A DNA stretch of 32,866 nt from Arthrobacter sp. ISL-85. Lineage in GTDB: Bacteria; Actinomycetota; Actinomycetes; Actinomycetales; Micrococcaceae. The notes below the pieces were generated by a model, which saw only the letters and a program-made list of their open reading frames with translations, made no database searches and had not been told where the DNA came from. The stretch covers positions 1 to 32,866 of the forward strand of contig NZ_JAGGPQ010000032.1 in assembly GCF_018613675.1 (NCBI RefSeq), in the 5' to 3' direction. This document shows positions 8,699 through 15,907 of this stretch, piece after piece; position 1 is the stretch's first letter; each line of letters opens with the position of its first letter. Both the position numbers and the translations under genes were made by a program.

Positions 8699-11158
8699 CT
8701 AGGTCCGCCGTGACCGCGTCCGGACACTTTTGTGGATCCAGTCCGCAAGCAGGACCGCGGGGGCCGCGAGGAGGGCAAGGAGGAGGCCTTCCGGGGGCGG
8801 CGGGGACTGGCCCAGCAACGCAGCGAGGGAGGGCACGTAGAGGCACACGGCCAGGATGGCCAGTTCTGCCAGCACAGCCGATACCAGGAGCCTGTTGGTG
8901 CCCCAGCCCAGCTTCCAGGGGGGCACCGTCGCGCTCCGGCAGGCAAAGGCATTGGCGAGCTGGCCCAGGACGACGGCGGTGAAGGCGGCACCGGAGGCCG
9001 CCATCAGCAGAGACGGCTGGGGAACCTGCCCCCGGGTCCAGCCCCCGATGGCCAGGACAGCTGAGAAGACTGCCATTTCCACGGCGGCTTCCACCGGCCC
9101 CAGGATGCAGAAGACCCGGACGATCAGGCGCCGGTCCATCAGGTGCCTTCTTTCGGGCGGGCGGGCCAGCACCCGCCGGCCCGGCGGCTCGGCGCCAAGG
9201 GCCAGTGCCGGCAGCAGGTCGGTGCCGATGTCCAGGGCAAGGATTTGAAGGACGCCCAGGGCAAGCGGAAAGTGGCCGCCGGAGAGCGCCCAAATGACGA
9301 AAGGGGTCAGCTCGGCCACGTTGTCGGTGAGGTGGTAGGTCAGGAACCGGTGGATGTTGGCGTAGGTTGCCCTGCCTTGTTCGATGGCGGCCACGATGGT
9401 GCCGAAATGGTCATCGAGGAGGACCAGGTCCGCGGCTTCACGCGCCACATCGGTTCCGCTCAAGCCCATGGCCACCCCGATGTCAGCTTCGCGCAGGGCG
9501 GGGCCGTCGTTGACGCCGTCGCCCGTCATGGCCACCACGTGCCCGCGGGACTGCAATGCCTTGGCGACGCGAAGCTTCTGCTCCGGTGAGACCCTGCTGA
9601 CCACCACTCCGTCCCGGTCAAGGAGCGCTCCGAGCATTTGGTCGTCGTCAGGAAGGTCAGCGCCCTCCAGCACGTATTCGGGTGTTCCGGTCAGGCCGAT
9701 CTGCCGGGCAATCGCGGCGGCTGTGGCAGGGTGGTCGCCGGTGATCATGGCCACCCTCAGGCCCGCCTCCCGCGCGGTGCGGATCACGCCACCAACGTCC
9801 GGCCGGGGCGGGTCCTGCAGCCCGATCAGGCCCAGGAGCTCCATGTCCGTCTCGAGCTCGTGCGCGGAACTGGACTGCCATATTTCAGGGGTTCCCCCAA
9901 GCCGCCGGCCGGCCACCGCAATGACCCGCAGGCCGCGTGTTGCCATCACCTCCACCTGTTCCCAGACCGGTCCCGGCACGGACCCACACACGGGAAGTAC
10001 GGTTTCGGGGGCGCCTTTGCAGAACAGGTCCGTCCCCACGAGCGCGGACTCCCTTCGCCGCACAGGATCGAACGGCAGCCTCCGCGACGGTACAGGACCG
10101 GACTCTGTGCCCGTCAGCCTACGGGCAAGGACGTCCATGGCCGCCTCCATCGGATCACCCTGGGCACGCCACTGTCCGTCGTGCAGTTCGGCACGGCCTT
10201 GTGAAGCTGTCCGGGCGGCGAGCGCTGCCTGGGCTGCCTTCTCTACACCCCGGCCCTCGATGTGCGCCTCCGGGGCGTACCCCTGGCCGGTTACCTGGAC
10301 GGCCCCTTCCGGCGTGAAGACCTCCACGGCGTTCATCCGGTTCTGCGTCAGCGTCCCTGTTTTGTCCGTGCAGATGAACGTGGTTGAGCCCAGGGTTTCC
10401 ACTGCTTCAAGGTTGCGGACCAGTCCCTTGCGCGATGCCATGCGCTGGGCGCCCATGGCCAGGGACAGCGTGACCGTGGGCAGCAGCCCTTCCGGGACCA
10501 GCGCCACGGCCACGCCAATGGAGAACAGGAACGAGTCGCGCCATTGAAATCCCACCAGCAGCGAAGCCAGGAAGAATACCGCCGCGATGCCCAGGGCCAT
10601 GCCCGCCGTCACCCGGACAATCCGCCGCAGTTCCAGGGACAGCGGCGTGGGGGGAGGAACCGCTCCGCTGGTGAGGGCAGCGATCCCTGCCAACCGGGTC
10701 CTGCCACCTGTCGCAGAGACGGCGGCCTCCCCGTAGCCGTTGACCAGGAAGGTCCCGCCCCATGCCTGGTCACCAGCGGCTTTCGGCACCGGATCGCTTT
10801 CGCCTGTCAGCATCGATTCGTCCACCGCGCAGGCCAAGGCCGTCATGAGAACCATGCCTGCCGGTACGCGGTCGCCAGCGGTCAGGAGCACCACATCCCC
10901 GGTCACCAGTTCGCTGGCGTGGACCTTGCGGACCTTCCCGTCCCGGCGGACCACCACATCGGCGGGCAGCAGTCCCCGCAGCTTTGCGGCGGCGTGCTGG
11001 GCGCGTTCCTGCTGGATGTGGGCGAACACCCCGTTGACAAGCACGACGACGATGATTGCCACTGCCAGTTGCGGCATGTCTGCGATGAAGGCCAGTCCGG
11101 CGGCACACCACAGCATGAGGGCGAAGAAGTGCGTCATCTCCCCCAGAGTTTCCGCCAC
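8699..11158 (-). CDS. P-type cation ATPase, CtpF-like, missing its in-frame N-terminus
   Basis: The open frame encodes 819 aa of a P2-type ATPase: TGES at 118-121, an intact helix-4 VPEGL at 221-225, DKTGTL with D265, TGDGVND, and a C-terminal transmembrane bundle. It is most like mycobacterial CtpF, a DosR-regulated ion pump. The frame starts at a GTG (11158) with no Shine-Dalgarno and has no Cation_ATPase_N segment. That segment exists in another frame just upstream (see 11134-11253) and would join exactly with a -1 shift at a run of five G. The gene is therefore frameshifted, recoded, or contains a one-base sequencing error. It follows the USP at 11250 in an operon. Which ion it pumps is unknown. 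Confidence 0.85.
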   Translation of the reverse strand: MAETLGEMTHFFALMLWCAAGLAFIADMPQLAVAIIVVVLVNGVFAHIQQERAQHAAAKLRGLLPADVVVRRDGKVRKVHASELVTGDVVLLTAGDRVPAGMVLMTALACAVDESMLTGESDPVPKAAGDQAWGGTFLVNGYGEAAVSATGGRTRLAGIAALTSGAVPPPTPLSLELRRIVRVTAGMALGIAAVFFLASLLVGFQWRDSFLFSIGVAVALVPEGLLPTVTLSLAMGAQRMASRKGLVRNLEAVETLGSTTFICTDKTGTLTQNRMNAVEVFTPEGAVQVTGQGYAPEAHIEGRGVEKAAQAALAARTASQGRAELHDGQWRAQGDPMEAAMDVLARRLTGTESGPVPSRRLPFDPVRRRESALVGTDLFCKGAPETVLPVCGSVPGPVWEQVEVMATRGLRVIAVAGRRLGGTPEIWQSSSAHELETDMELLGLIGLQDPPRPDVGGVIRTAREAGLRVAMITGDHPATAAAIARQIGLTGTPEYVLEGADLPDDDQMLGALLDRDGVVVSRVSPEQKLRVAKALQSRGHVVAMTGDGVNDGPALREADIGVAMGLSGTDVAREAADLVLLDDHFGTIVAAIEQGRATYANIHRFLTYHLTDNVAELTPFVIWALSGGHFPLALGVLQILALDIGTDLLPALALGAEPPGRRVLARPPERRHLMDRRLIVRVFCILGPVEAAVEMAVFSAVLAIGGWTRGQVPQPSLLMAASGAAFTAVVLGQLANAFACRSATVPPWKLGWGTNRLLVSAVLAELAILAVCLYVPSLAALLGQSPPPPEGLLLALLAAPAVLLADWIHKSVRTRSRRT

Positions 11159-11253
11159 TGGGGTATGGGTTTTTCCGTGGGAAGCTGGTTGGGGCCTGCC
11201 TCCTTCAGGAGTTGCGCCGCCCGTTCAGACCTCAGGCCCTCCGGGGCCCTCAC
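11134..11253 (-). other. Out-of-frame N-terminal segment of the CtpF-like ATPase
   Basis: From a GTG at 11253, which overlaps the USP stop as GTGA, a 39-codon frame reads VRAPEGLRSERAAQ...GPNQLP...WRKLWG before a TGA at 11136-11134. This is the typical Cation_ATPase_N signature. The ATPase frame continues with GEMTHFFALML one base back, so a sixth G in the G5 run (ancestral TGGGGGGAG) or -1 slippage would restore a continuous protein. The overlapping stop and start indicate that translational coupling to the USP was the original arrangement. Confidence 0.75.
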
Positions 11254-11711
11254 ACGGCGTCCGCCTCCTGACCTACCAGGAGCACGGGGCAGTTGGAGTG
11301 GGCTGCGCAGGCCTTGCTGACTGAACCCATGGACGATTTAAGCAGGCCGCCTTCGCCATGCCGTCCGACAACCAGCATCTGCGCACGTCGGCTCTCCTCC
11401 ACCAGCACCTTTGCCGGCGGCCCGAACTTGACCGTGACGTCGATGTTCTCCGGCCGGTCCCCGGAGAATGCCCGGCCCAGGGCATCCTCCACCAGCCGGG
11501 CTGCAGCATCCTCAAGCCTGGCGGTGAACTGCCGGTCCGCCCCTTCAAGCCGTGACATCACCAGGTAGTCCGGCATCCCGACGCATGAGATGACTTCGAG
11601 CCGTGTCCCGAGCCGGGCTGCCAGCGTACCCGCGTAGCGAAGGGCGGCCGAGGAGTATTCAGAACCGTCCACACCCACCATGACGGGCTTGGCCCCTGTT
11701 TCTGAGTTCAT
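11250..11711 (-). CDS. Universal stress protein, single domain
   Basis: Single Usp domain of about 153 aa: first strand KPVMVGVDGSEYS, and an ATP-loop region reading GRHGEGGLLKSSMGSVSKACAAHSNCPVLLV, where the canonical G-x2-G-x9-G(S/T) is kept as GRHGEGG...GSV. It is probably an ATP-binding stress protein. The frame also has a GTG at 11720; the ATG at 11711 is preferred because it lies 7 nt after a GATCGT -10 placed correctly against a candidate box. Its stop overlaps the GTG of the ATPase N-terminal segment, so the two form a coupled pair. It starts 90 bp beyond the end of the P1B ATPase gene and may be transcribed both from there and from its own promoter. Confidence 0.85.
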   Translation of the reverse strand: MNSETGAKPVMVGVDGSEYSSAALRYAGTLAARLGTRLEVISCVGMPDYLVMSRLEGADRQFTARLEDAAARLVEDALGRAFSGDRPENIDVTVKFGPPAKVLVEESRRAQMLVVGRHGEGGLLKSSMGSVSKACAAHSNCPVLLVGQEADAV

Positions 11712-11747
11712 GGACACCACGATCCCGGCTGGGGATTACGGTGGGAA

Positions 11748-11761
11748 GGGCCAAAGGTCAT
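11748..11761 (-). promoter_or_regulatory. Candidate DosR-like box of the USP-ATPase pair
   Basis: In gene orientation it reads ATGACCTTTGGCCC, only 9 of 14 core matches, with one good half-site. Support comes from geometry: GATCGT (11724-11719) begins 30.5 bp from its centre and the ATG at 11711 is 43.5 bp away. Confidence 0.4.
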
Positions 11762-11800
11762 GCCGGCGGACCCGACAATGGCCCTGCTGCCGGGCTAACC

Positions 11801-13774
11801 CTAGGTGGCGGGCCTTGGCTGCGCGGCCCGTTTCCGGTCCGCTTTGCCTTTCCCATCGGCCCCGTGCAGTGCCCGCAGCCCGTTCAGGATGGTGGCCAGG
11901 TCCACCAACTCCTGCAGGAGGGCGCCGGCGACGGCGGGAATGTATCCGGTCATGGCGATGGCCATCAGCACCAGGCTGAGCCCTATCCCTGTCCAGATAC
12001 TTACCAGGGCCACCGAGACGGTCCGCTGTCCAATGGCCACGGCCTGCGCAACCTTCGAGACGTCGTCGAGCATGACCACAACGTCAGCTGACTCGCTTGC
12101 TGCGGTGGCACCCTTTGCGCCCATGGCGATTCCCACGTCCGCCGCGGCAAGGACGGGGGCATCGTTGACGCCGTCACCCACCATCAGGACCGGCCGTTCC
12201 AGGATGCCGGCCACCGCGTTGACTTTGTCCTCCGGAAGGCATTCGGCCTGGACGCGGCCGATTCCCGCTTCCTCGGCAATGTGCGCGGCCGTGGCGTGCG
12301 CATCGCCGGTCAAGAGCATGGTGTTCCGTACACCCAGGCTTTTGAGGCGGGCCAGGGTATCCACTGCATTGCGGCGCAACGGATCCTTCATGATCAGCGC
12401 ACCTGCGTACTCGCCATCCACCGCCACGTGGACGGCCAGTTGTCCGCTGCGGACTGCCGCCTCCCGGAACCCTGTTGCTAAACTCCGCACCAGACCGGCT
12501 TTGCCCACCACCACCCTCTGGCCGTCGCAGACGGCTTCCACGCCGTGGGTGGCGCTTTCCGTGGCCTCTTGCACCGACAGGAGACCAAGGTTGGCTGCCT
12601 TGGCGGCCTCAATGACGGATCCCGCCAGCACGTGCGAGGAGTACTGCTCGGCCGAGGCAGCCAACTGCAGGATCCTTTGGCTGCCGAGGGCCTCGCCGTG
12701 ACCCGGTGCCACCTGGATGCCGTCCAACAGGGGGCGCCCTGATGTTAGCGTGCCGGTCTTGTCGAAGACCGCTGTTTGTGCCTTGGCAAGCTGCTCAAGC
12801 GTCCGGGTGTTCTTGATGATGATGCCCTTGTGGGCGGCCTGGCTGGTACCGGCGAGGAATGCCACCGGCGCTGCGATGAGGAGCGGACATGGCGTGGCCA
12901 CTACCAGGACCTGGGCGAAGCGGAGCGGCTCGCCGGACAGGAGCCAGCCTGTCCCGGCCATGGCCAGGGCCAGGAGGGTGAAGGGAACGGCGTAGCGGTC
13001 AGCGAGGCGGACAACGGGCGCCCGGCTGTTGGACGCCTCCTCAACCAAAGCGATGATCCGGCTGTACTGGGAGTCCGCCGCGGAGGCCGATGCCCGCATT
13101 CGGATGGCGGCCTCGCCGTTCACCGCGCCGCTGAGCAGCGTTTGCCCCCTGGTTCGCTCCACCGGCAGGCTTTCGCCGGTCAGGGATGATTCGTCAAGGC
13201 TTGCCGCATCGGACAGGAGTTCACCGTCCACGGGCACCAGCTCGGAAGGCCGGACCATCAGCACGTCACCCAGCGCTACATCGCCAATTGGGGTGTCCTC
13301 GAGCACCGAACCGGGTCCTTCGCGGTGGGCGAAGCGCGGAGCCCGGTCCAGCAGCGACCGCAGTTCACGCGCTGCGCGTCCCTGGGCAAAGTTTTCCAGC
13401 GCCTCGCCGCCCGTGAGCATCAGTATCACCACCAGCGCGGCGAGATACTCGCCCACCACCACCGTGCTGGCGATCGCCATCAGGGCCAGGAGGTCGATCC
13501 CCCAACGTCCCTCCCGCAACGACCGGACCATGCCCGCCGCACGTACCACCACGATGACAGCCGCGTAGGCTGACGCGAGGACCCGGACCTGTGGTCCCAG
13601 GCCGGACTGCAGCAGCACCAAGGCCGCCAGGAGCACCAGGCAGGTCAGTGCGACGACGGGATACCGCCTTACAAAGCCCAAGGCCTTTTCGACGTGCGGG
13701 CTTGCAGAGGCGTCGGCGTCAAAGCCTTCGGGGTTCCCCCCGGTTGCCGCAGGCGGGGCAGCCTGCTTCCTCAT
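11801..13774 (-). CDS. P1B-type heavy-metal-translocating ATPase
   Basis: Membrane pump of 657 aa from the ATG at 13774. It has an actuator TGES at about 199-202, the metal-site helix motif TPCPLL (294-299), the phosphorylation motif DKTGTL with D338, and GDGVNDAP. No N-terminal HMA domain or CxxC motif is present. The nucleotide-domain HP motif reads SSHVLA, with V in place of P, which I recall from related actinobacterial pumps, so it is probably a subfamily trait. TPC indicates a soft or transition metal, but which one is uncertain. A GTG at 13783 is an alternative start. The ATG overlaps the stop of a 14-codon leader ORF as ATGA. Confidence 0.88.
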   Translation of the reverse strand: MRKQAAPPAATGGNPEGFDADASASPHVEKALGFVRRYPVVALTCLVLLAALVLLQSGLGPQVRVLASAYAAVIVVVRAAGMVRSLREGRWGIDLLALMAIASTVVVGEYLAALVVILMLTGGEALENFAQGRAARELRSLLDRAPRFAHREGPGSVLEDTPIGDVALGDVLMVRPSELVPVDGELLSDAASLDESSLTGESLPVERTRGQTLLSGAVNGEAAIRMRASASAADSQYSRIIALVEEASNSRAPVVRLADRYAVPFTLLALAMAGTGWLLSGEPLRFAQVLVVATPCPLLIAAPVAFLAGTSQAAHKGIIIKNTRTLEQLAKAQTAVFDKTGTLTSGRPLLDGIQVAPGHGEALGSQRILQLAASAEQYSSHVLAGSVIEAAKAANLGLLSVQEATESATHGVEAVCDGQRVVVGKAGLVRSLATGFREAAVRSGQLAVHVAVDGEYAGALIMKDPLRRNAVDTLARLKSLGVRNTMLLTGDAHATAAHIAEEAGIGRVQAECLPEDKVNAVAGILERPVLMVGDGVNDAPVLAAADVGIAMGAKGATAASESADVVVMLDDVSKVAQAVAIGQRTVSVALVSIWTGIGLSLVLMAIAMTGYIPAVAGALLQELVDLATILNGLRALHGADGKGKADRKRAAQPRPAT

Positions 13775-13815
13775 CCAGGCCACTTTGACATGGGATCGTC
13801 AGGGATATGGCACAT
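13771..13815 (-). CDS. Putative leader peptide of the P1B ATPase
   Basis: A 14-aa ORF, MCHIPDDPMSKWPG, starts at an ATG lying 7 nt after the TAGGTT -10 element, at or next to the predicted transcription start. Its TGA overlaps the ATPase ATG as ATGA. It would be translated from a leaderless mRNA, and the ATPase would then depend on reinitiation. The peptide contains Cys, His and two Met, so a metal link is conceivable but speculative. Small size limits confidence; the promoter geometry is the main support. Confidence 0.4.
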   Translation of the reverse strand: MCHIPDDPMSKWPG

Positions 13816-13822
13816 AAAGCCG

Positions 13823-13828
13823 AACCTA
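13823..13828 (-). promoter_or_regulatory. -10 element of the P1B ATPase unit
   Basis: TAGGTT on the minus strand is a consensus-like -10. It begins 30.5 bp from the centre of the box at 13852-13865 and predicts a transcript starting at about 13816-13815. Confidence 0.55.
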
Positions 13829-13851
13829 CCCTGATGCCGCAACCCGGGCTA

Positions 13852-13865
13852 GGGCATTTGGCCCC
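13852..13865 (-). promoter_or_regulatory. DosR-like box of the P1B ATPase unit
   Basis: GGGGCCAAATGCCC in gene orientation matches 10 of 14 core positions and is partly palindromic. It is placed as in the other boxed promoters. Confidence 0.5.
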
Positions 13866-13975
13866 GGCCACCGCGCACGCACTCCCGGAGCTCACGGAAG
13901 GCACCCAACTCGATGTCCAGGTCGTGGCTTGATCTGAAAGCGGGTTATGCCGTTGGCTGACCCGGATGGTCTCTA

Positions 13976-13989
13976 GAGTCCTATGGCCC
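13976..13989 (+). promoter_or_regulatory. DosR-like box of the GyrI-like gene
   Basis: GAGTCCTATGGCCC matches 9 of 14 core positions. Its centre is 30.5 bp from AAGGCT (14013-14018), which is followed by 6 nt and the ATG at 14025. The sequence match alone is modest; the spacing is exact. Confidence 0.45.
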
Positions 13990-14024
13990 TGTCACCCGGC
14001 GGCCCGGGTGGCAAGGCTGGGGCC

Positions 14025-14495
14025 ATGACTGAGAATGCCAAGCAACCGCGGAAGATCCACATCACCGAACAACCCGTAGCCGTGGTCCGGGAACGGGTTC
14101 CCATGGATGGGCTGACCAGCTTCTTCGGGCGGGCCTTGGGCGCCGTCATGGCCGCGGTCCAGATGCAGGGAGCCACACCTGCGGGGCCACCGTTCGCGCG
14201 GTACCACGGAATGCCGGGCGAAACGGTGGACGTCGAAGCAGGGTTCCCTGTCGCCGGCAGCTTCCACAGCACCGGTGAGGTTGCCAGTGGCACGCTTCCT
14301 GACACGGATGCTTTTGAAGCTATCCACAGCGGACCCTACGACACCCTCGGCACTACCTACGATGCCATCAGGAAGAGCATTGAGGCGGACGGCGCCTCTC
14401 CTGCCGACTCCATGTGGGAGTACTACCTGACCGATCCGGAACAGCAGCCGGACCCTGCTACGTGGCAGACCAGGGTGGTCTGGCCTGTCGCCTGA
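14025..14495 (+). CDS. GyrI-like / effector-binding domain protein
   Basis: A 156-aa stand-alone GyrI-like small-molecule-binding domain, the fold seen in SbmC/GyrI and as the effector domain of AraC- and MerR-type regulators such as BmrR. Seen features are the opening strand KIHITEQPVAVVRERVPMDGLTSFF, the central FARYHGMPGETVDVEAGFPV, and the typical EAIHSGPYDTLGTTYDAI...DSMWEYYLTDP with its conserved Glu and Tyr. There is no DNA-binding domain. The longer frame from 13983 is rejected because its start lies inside the candidate box; the ATG at 14025 fits a leaderless promoter. Possible roles are ligand binding or gyrase protection; the ligand is unknown. Confidence 0.82.
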   Translation: MTENAKQPRKIHITEQPVAVVRERVPMDGLTSFFGRALGAVMAAVQMQGATPAGPPFARYHGMPGETVDVEAGFPVAGSFHSTGEVASGTLPDTDAFEAIHSGPYDTLGTTYDAIRKSIEADGASPADSMWEYYLTDPEQQPDPATWQTRVVWPVA

Positions 14496-14559
14496 GGCCC
14501 GGAATGCCTGCAGCAGGACCTGCCGCGACTGTGATGCGGGAGCTGGGAAACCCGGGGGC

Positions 14560-14913
14560 TTAGGACACCCGGCGACGGCTGAAGGTCAACTCCCAGGGCT
14601 GGGCGCCGCGGCTGGTTTCAGCCCATCCGTCGCGGGTGATCTCCTGCCGCAGCCGGCTGAGGCTGGCCTGCAGACCGGGTGCCCACGCCTCCTCAGGAGG
14701 TGTTCGGTTCAAGGGCGGTCCGGGAAACGTGTCACCGGTATAGAGCCGCCGGCCGTCCTCTGCCTTTGCCACGAACCGCAGCTGCGTCCGCCCGTACTGG
14801 GAGCCTAGCGTGTACAGGATACGCGCCCACCCTTTCTGCGACGCAGCGTCCTCCAGTTCCATCCGCAGCCGCTCCTCCATGCCGTCGCTTAGCCGTTGGG
14901 CATTTGTCGCCAT
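14560..14913 (-). CDS. Conserved hypothetical protein
   Basis: A 117-aa soluble protein that I do not recognise. It has an N-terminal helix rich in charged residues (SDGMEERLRMELEDAA), then strands with QYGRTQLRFVAKAEDGRRLYTGDTF, and ends in PWELTFSRRRVS. No signal peptide or membrane helix is seen. The ATG at 14913 follows GGAGGAAG. The frame also reaches a TTG at 14943, which coincides with the predicted transcription start. It is transcribed away from the membrane-protein gene at 15090, each with its own candidate box, so it is probably a further member of the local stress regulon. Confidence 0.65.
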   Translation of the reverse strand: MATNAQRLSDGMEERLRMELEDAASQKGWARILYTLGSQYGRTQLRFVAKAEDGRRLYTGDTFPGPPLNRTPPEEAWAPGLQASLSRLRQEITRDGWAETSRGAQPWELTFSRRRVS

Positions 14914-14978
14914 GTCTTCCTCCGGGGCGGGACCATGATTCAATCCAGCAGTCTTCCCGCACCGCGCTTCGCTGACCA

Positions 14979-14992
14979 GGGCCGTTTGTCAC
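14979..14992 (-). promoter_or_regulatory. DosR-like box of the 14913 gene
   Basis: GTGACAAACGGCCC in gene orientation matches 10 of 14 core positions. AAGACT (14955-14950) begins 30.5 bp from its centre and gives a short leader of about 30 nt that carries the GGAGG of the gene. Confidence 0.45.
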
Positions 14993-15020
14993 GGAACCCG
15001 GAAGAACCTGAAGCCCGGCC

Positions 15021-15034
15021 GGGCCCAAAGGCAC
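15021..15034 (+). promoter_or_regulatory. DosR-like box of the 15090 gene
   Basis: GGGCCCAAAGGCAC matches 10 of 14 core positions. CAGAGT (15058-15063) begins 30.5 bp from its centre and is followed by 6 nt and an ATG at 15070. Confidence 0.45.
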
Positions 15035-15069
15035 TGTCTGGCCCCCGGTACAGGTAGCAGAGTCAAGGC

Positions 15070-15093
15070 ATGACCAGGAACGGTTCATCATGA
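15070..15093 (+). CDS. Putative 7-aa leader peptide
   Basis: MTRNGSS begins at the predicted transcription start (15070), and its TGA overlaps the ATG of the membrane-protein gene as ATGA. The same arrangement precedes the P1B ATPase. It may be a coincidental short frame; an AGGA within it could also serve as Shine-Dalgarno for 15090. Confidence 0.3.
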   Translation: MTRNGSS

Positions 15094-15875
15094 CCAACCG
15101 GCCGGGCACCCGGCGCCGGCCAGCAGCCGGGGCCGCCGGCGAACGGGGTGACCAGCAGGGCTGGGCGCTCCTCTACCTCGTGGCGGGTACGTCGTCGATC
15201 CTTTTTGTGCTTCTGCTGATAGCTGCCTTGGTGCTCGATTTCATGGCTCCTCCACCCGTTCATGGCGGAGCGGCCACCCTTGAGTTCATCGCGTCGCATA
15301 AGGCAAGCTACGTGGCGGAGCAGATCCTGTGGATCCTGCCGAATGTCTTCCCGGTGCTGGTTTTTGCAGCCCTCTTCGTGGCCCTCTCGGCGTTCCGGAA
15401 AAGCCTGCCCCTGATAGCCCTGATTTTGGGAGCCCTTCCCTGGGCGCTGCTGCTTGCCGTTCCGGTCAGCAGCCGGGGCTCCCTCAACCTGGTCTATCTC
15501 AGCGACCGCTTCATGGCTGCCGGGACAGAGGAAGAACGCCGGACCTACGCCACCGCCGCCGAAGCCATCATTGCCGAAAACAACACCCCTGCCATCGTTG
15601 GCGCCCTCTCCGCCCTCGGAATCCTCCTGATGGGACTGGCGATGCTTAAGGCTGGAAGAGTATCTTTCCCGCGCTACCTGGCGTGGCTTGGTATTGGCAC
15701 CGGAGCCCTGGGTGTGGCCAGCGAGGTCCTTCGCCATGCCGCCCCCGCCTTCTATTGGGGTTATGGCATTTTGCTCTGGGTGTGGTTCACCGCCGCAGGG
15801 GTCGCGTTGATCCGCCTGTCGCGCCGCGGCGGTCTAGCATCCCCGGCCGCTGAGATCAGGGACTTTGGTCCCTAA
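15090..15875 (+). CDS. Multi-pass membrane protein, DUF4386-like
   Basis: A 261-aa protein with a basic, Arg-rich N-terminus (1-20) and about six hydrophobic segments: near 24-50, 76-96, 103-124, 168-186, 196-212 and 218-238. Its loop APPPVHGGAATLEFIASHKASYVAEQ and later YLSDRFMAAGTEEERRTYATAAEAII are reminiscent of DUF4386-type membrane proteins, which have no established function. The frame ends within the DosR-like box of the next unit. It has its own boxed promoter, so it is likely induced with the stress genes. The family name is tentative; membrane localisation is clear. Confidence 0.75.
   Translation: MTNRPGTRRRPAAGAAGERGDQQGWALLYLVAGTSSILFVLLLIAALVLDFMAPPPVHGGAATLEFIASHKASYVAEQILWILPNVFPVLVFAALFVALSAFRKSLPLIALILGALPWALLLAVPVSSRGSLNLVYLSDRFMAAGTEEERRTYATAAEAIIAENNTPAIVGALSALGILLMGLAMLKAGRVSFPRYLAWLGIGTGALGVASEVLRHAAPAFYWGYGILLWVWFTAAGVALIRLSRRGGLASPAAEIRDFGP
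15859..15872 (+). promoter_or_regulatory. Near-perfect DosR/DevR-like box
   Basis: GGGACTTTGGTCCC matches 13 of 14 core positions and is flanked as AGGGAC-TTTG-GTCCCT, the best palindrome of the window. GATGGT (15896-15901) begins 30.5 bp from its centre, predicting a transcript from about 15908 towards the DUF1508 gene. The box overlaps the last codons of the membrane-protein gene. Confidence 0.8.
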
Positions 15876-15907
15876 AAGCCGTGCCGGGCCTTTGAGATGG
15901 TGGTTTA

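Noticed and set aside
8611..8991. N-terminal extension of ppsA by 127 codons
   Set aside because: It overlaps the CtpF-like gene, is Pro/Ser/Arg-rich, and lies across the ppsA promoter and box.
13983..14024. Earlier start of the GyrI-like gene
   Set aside because: That ATG falls inside the candidate box, while the ATG at 14025 has a -10 element at the standard distance.
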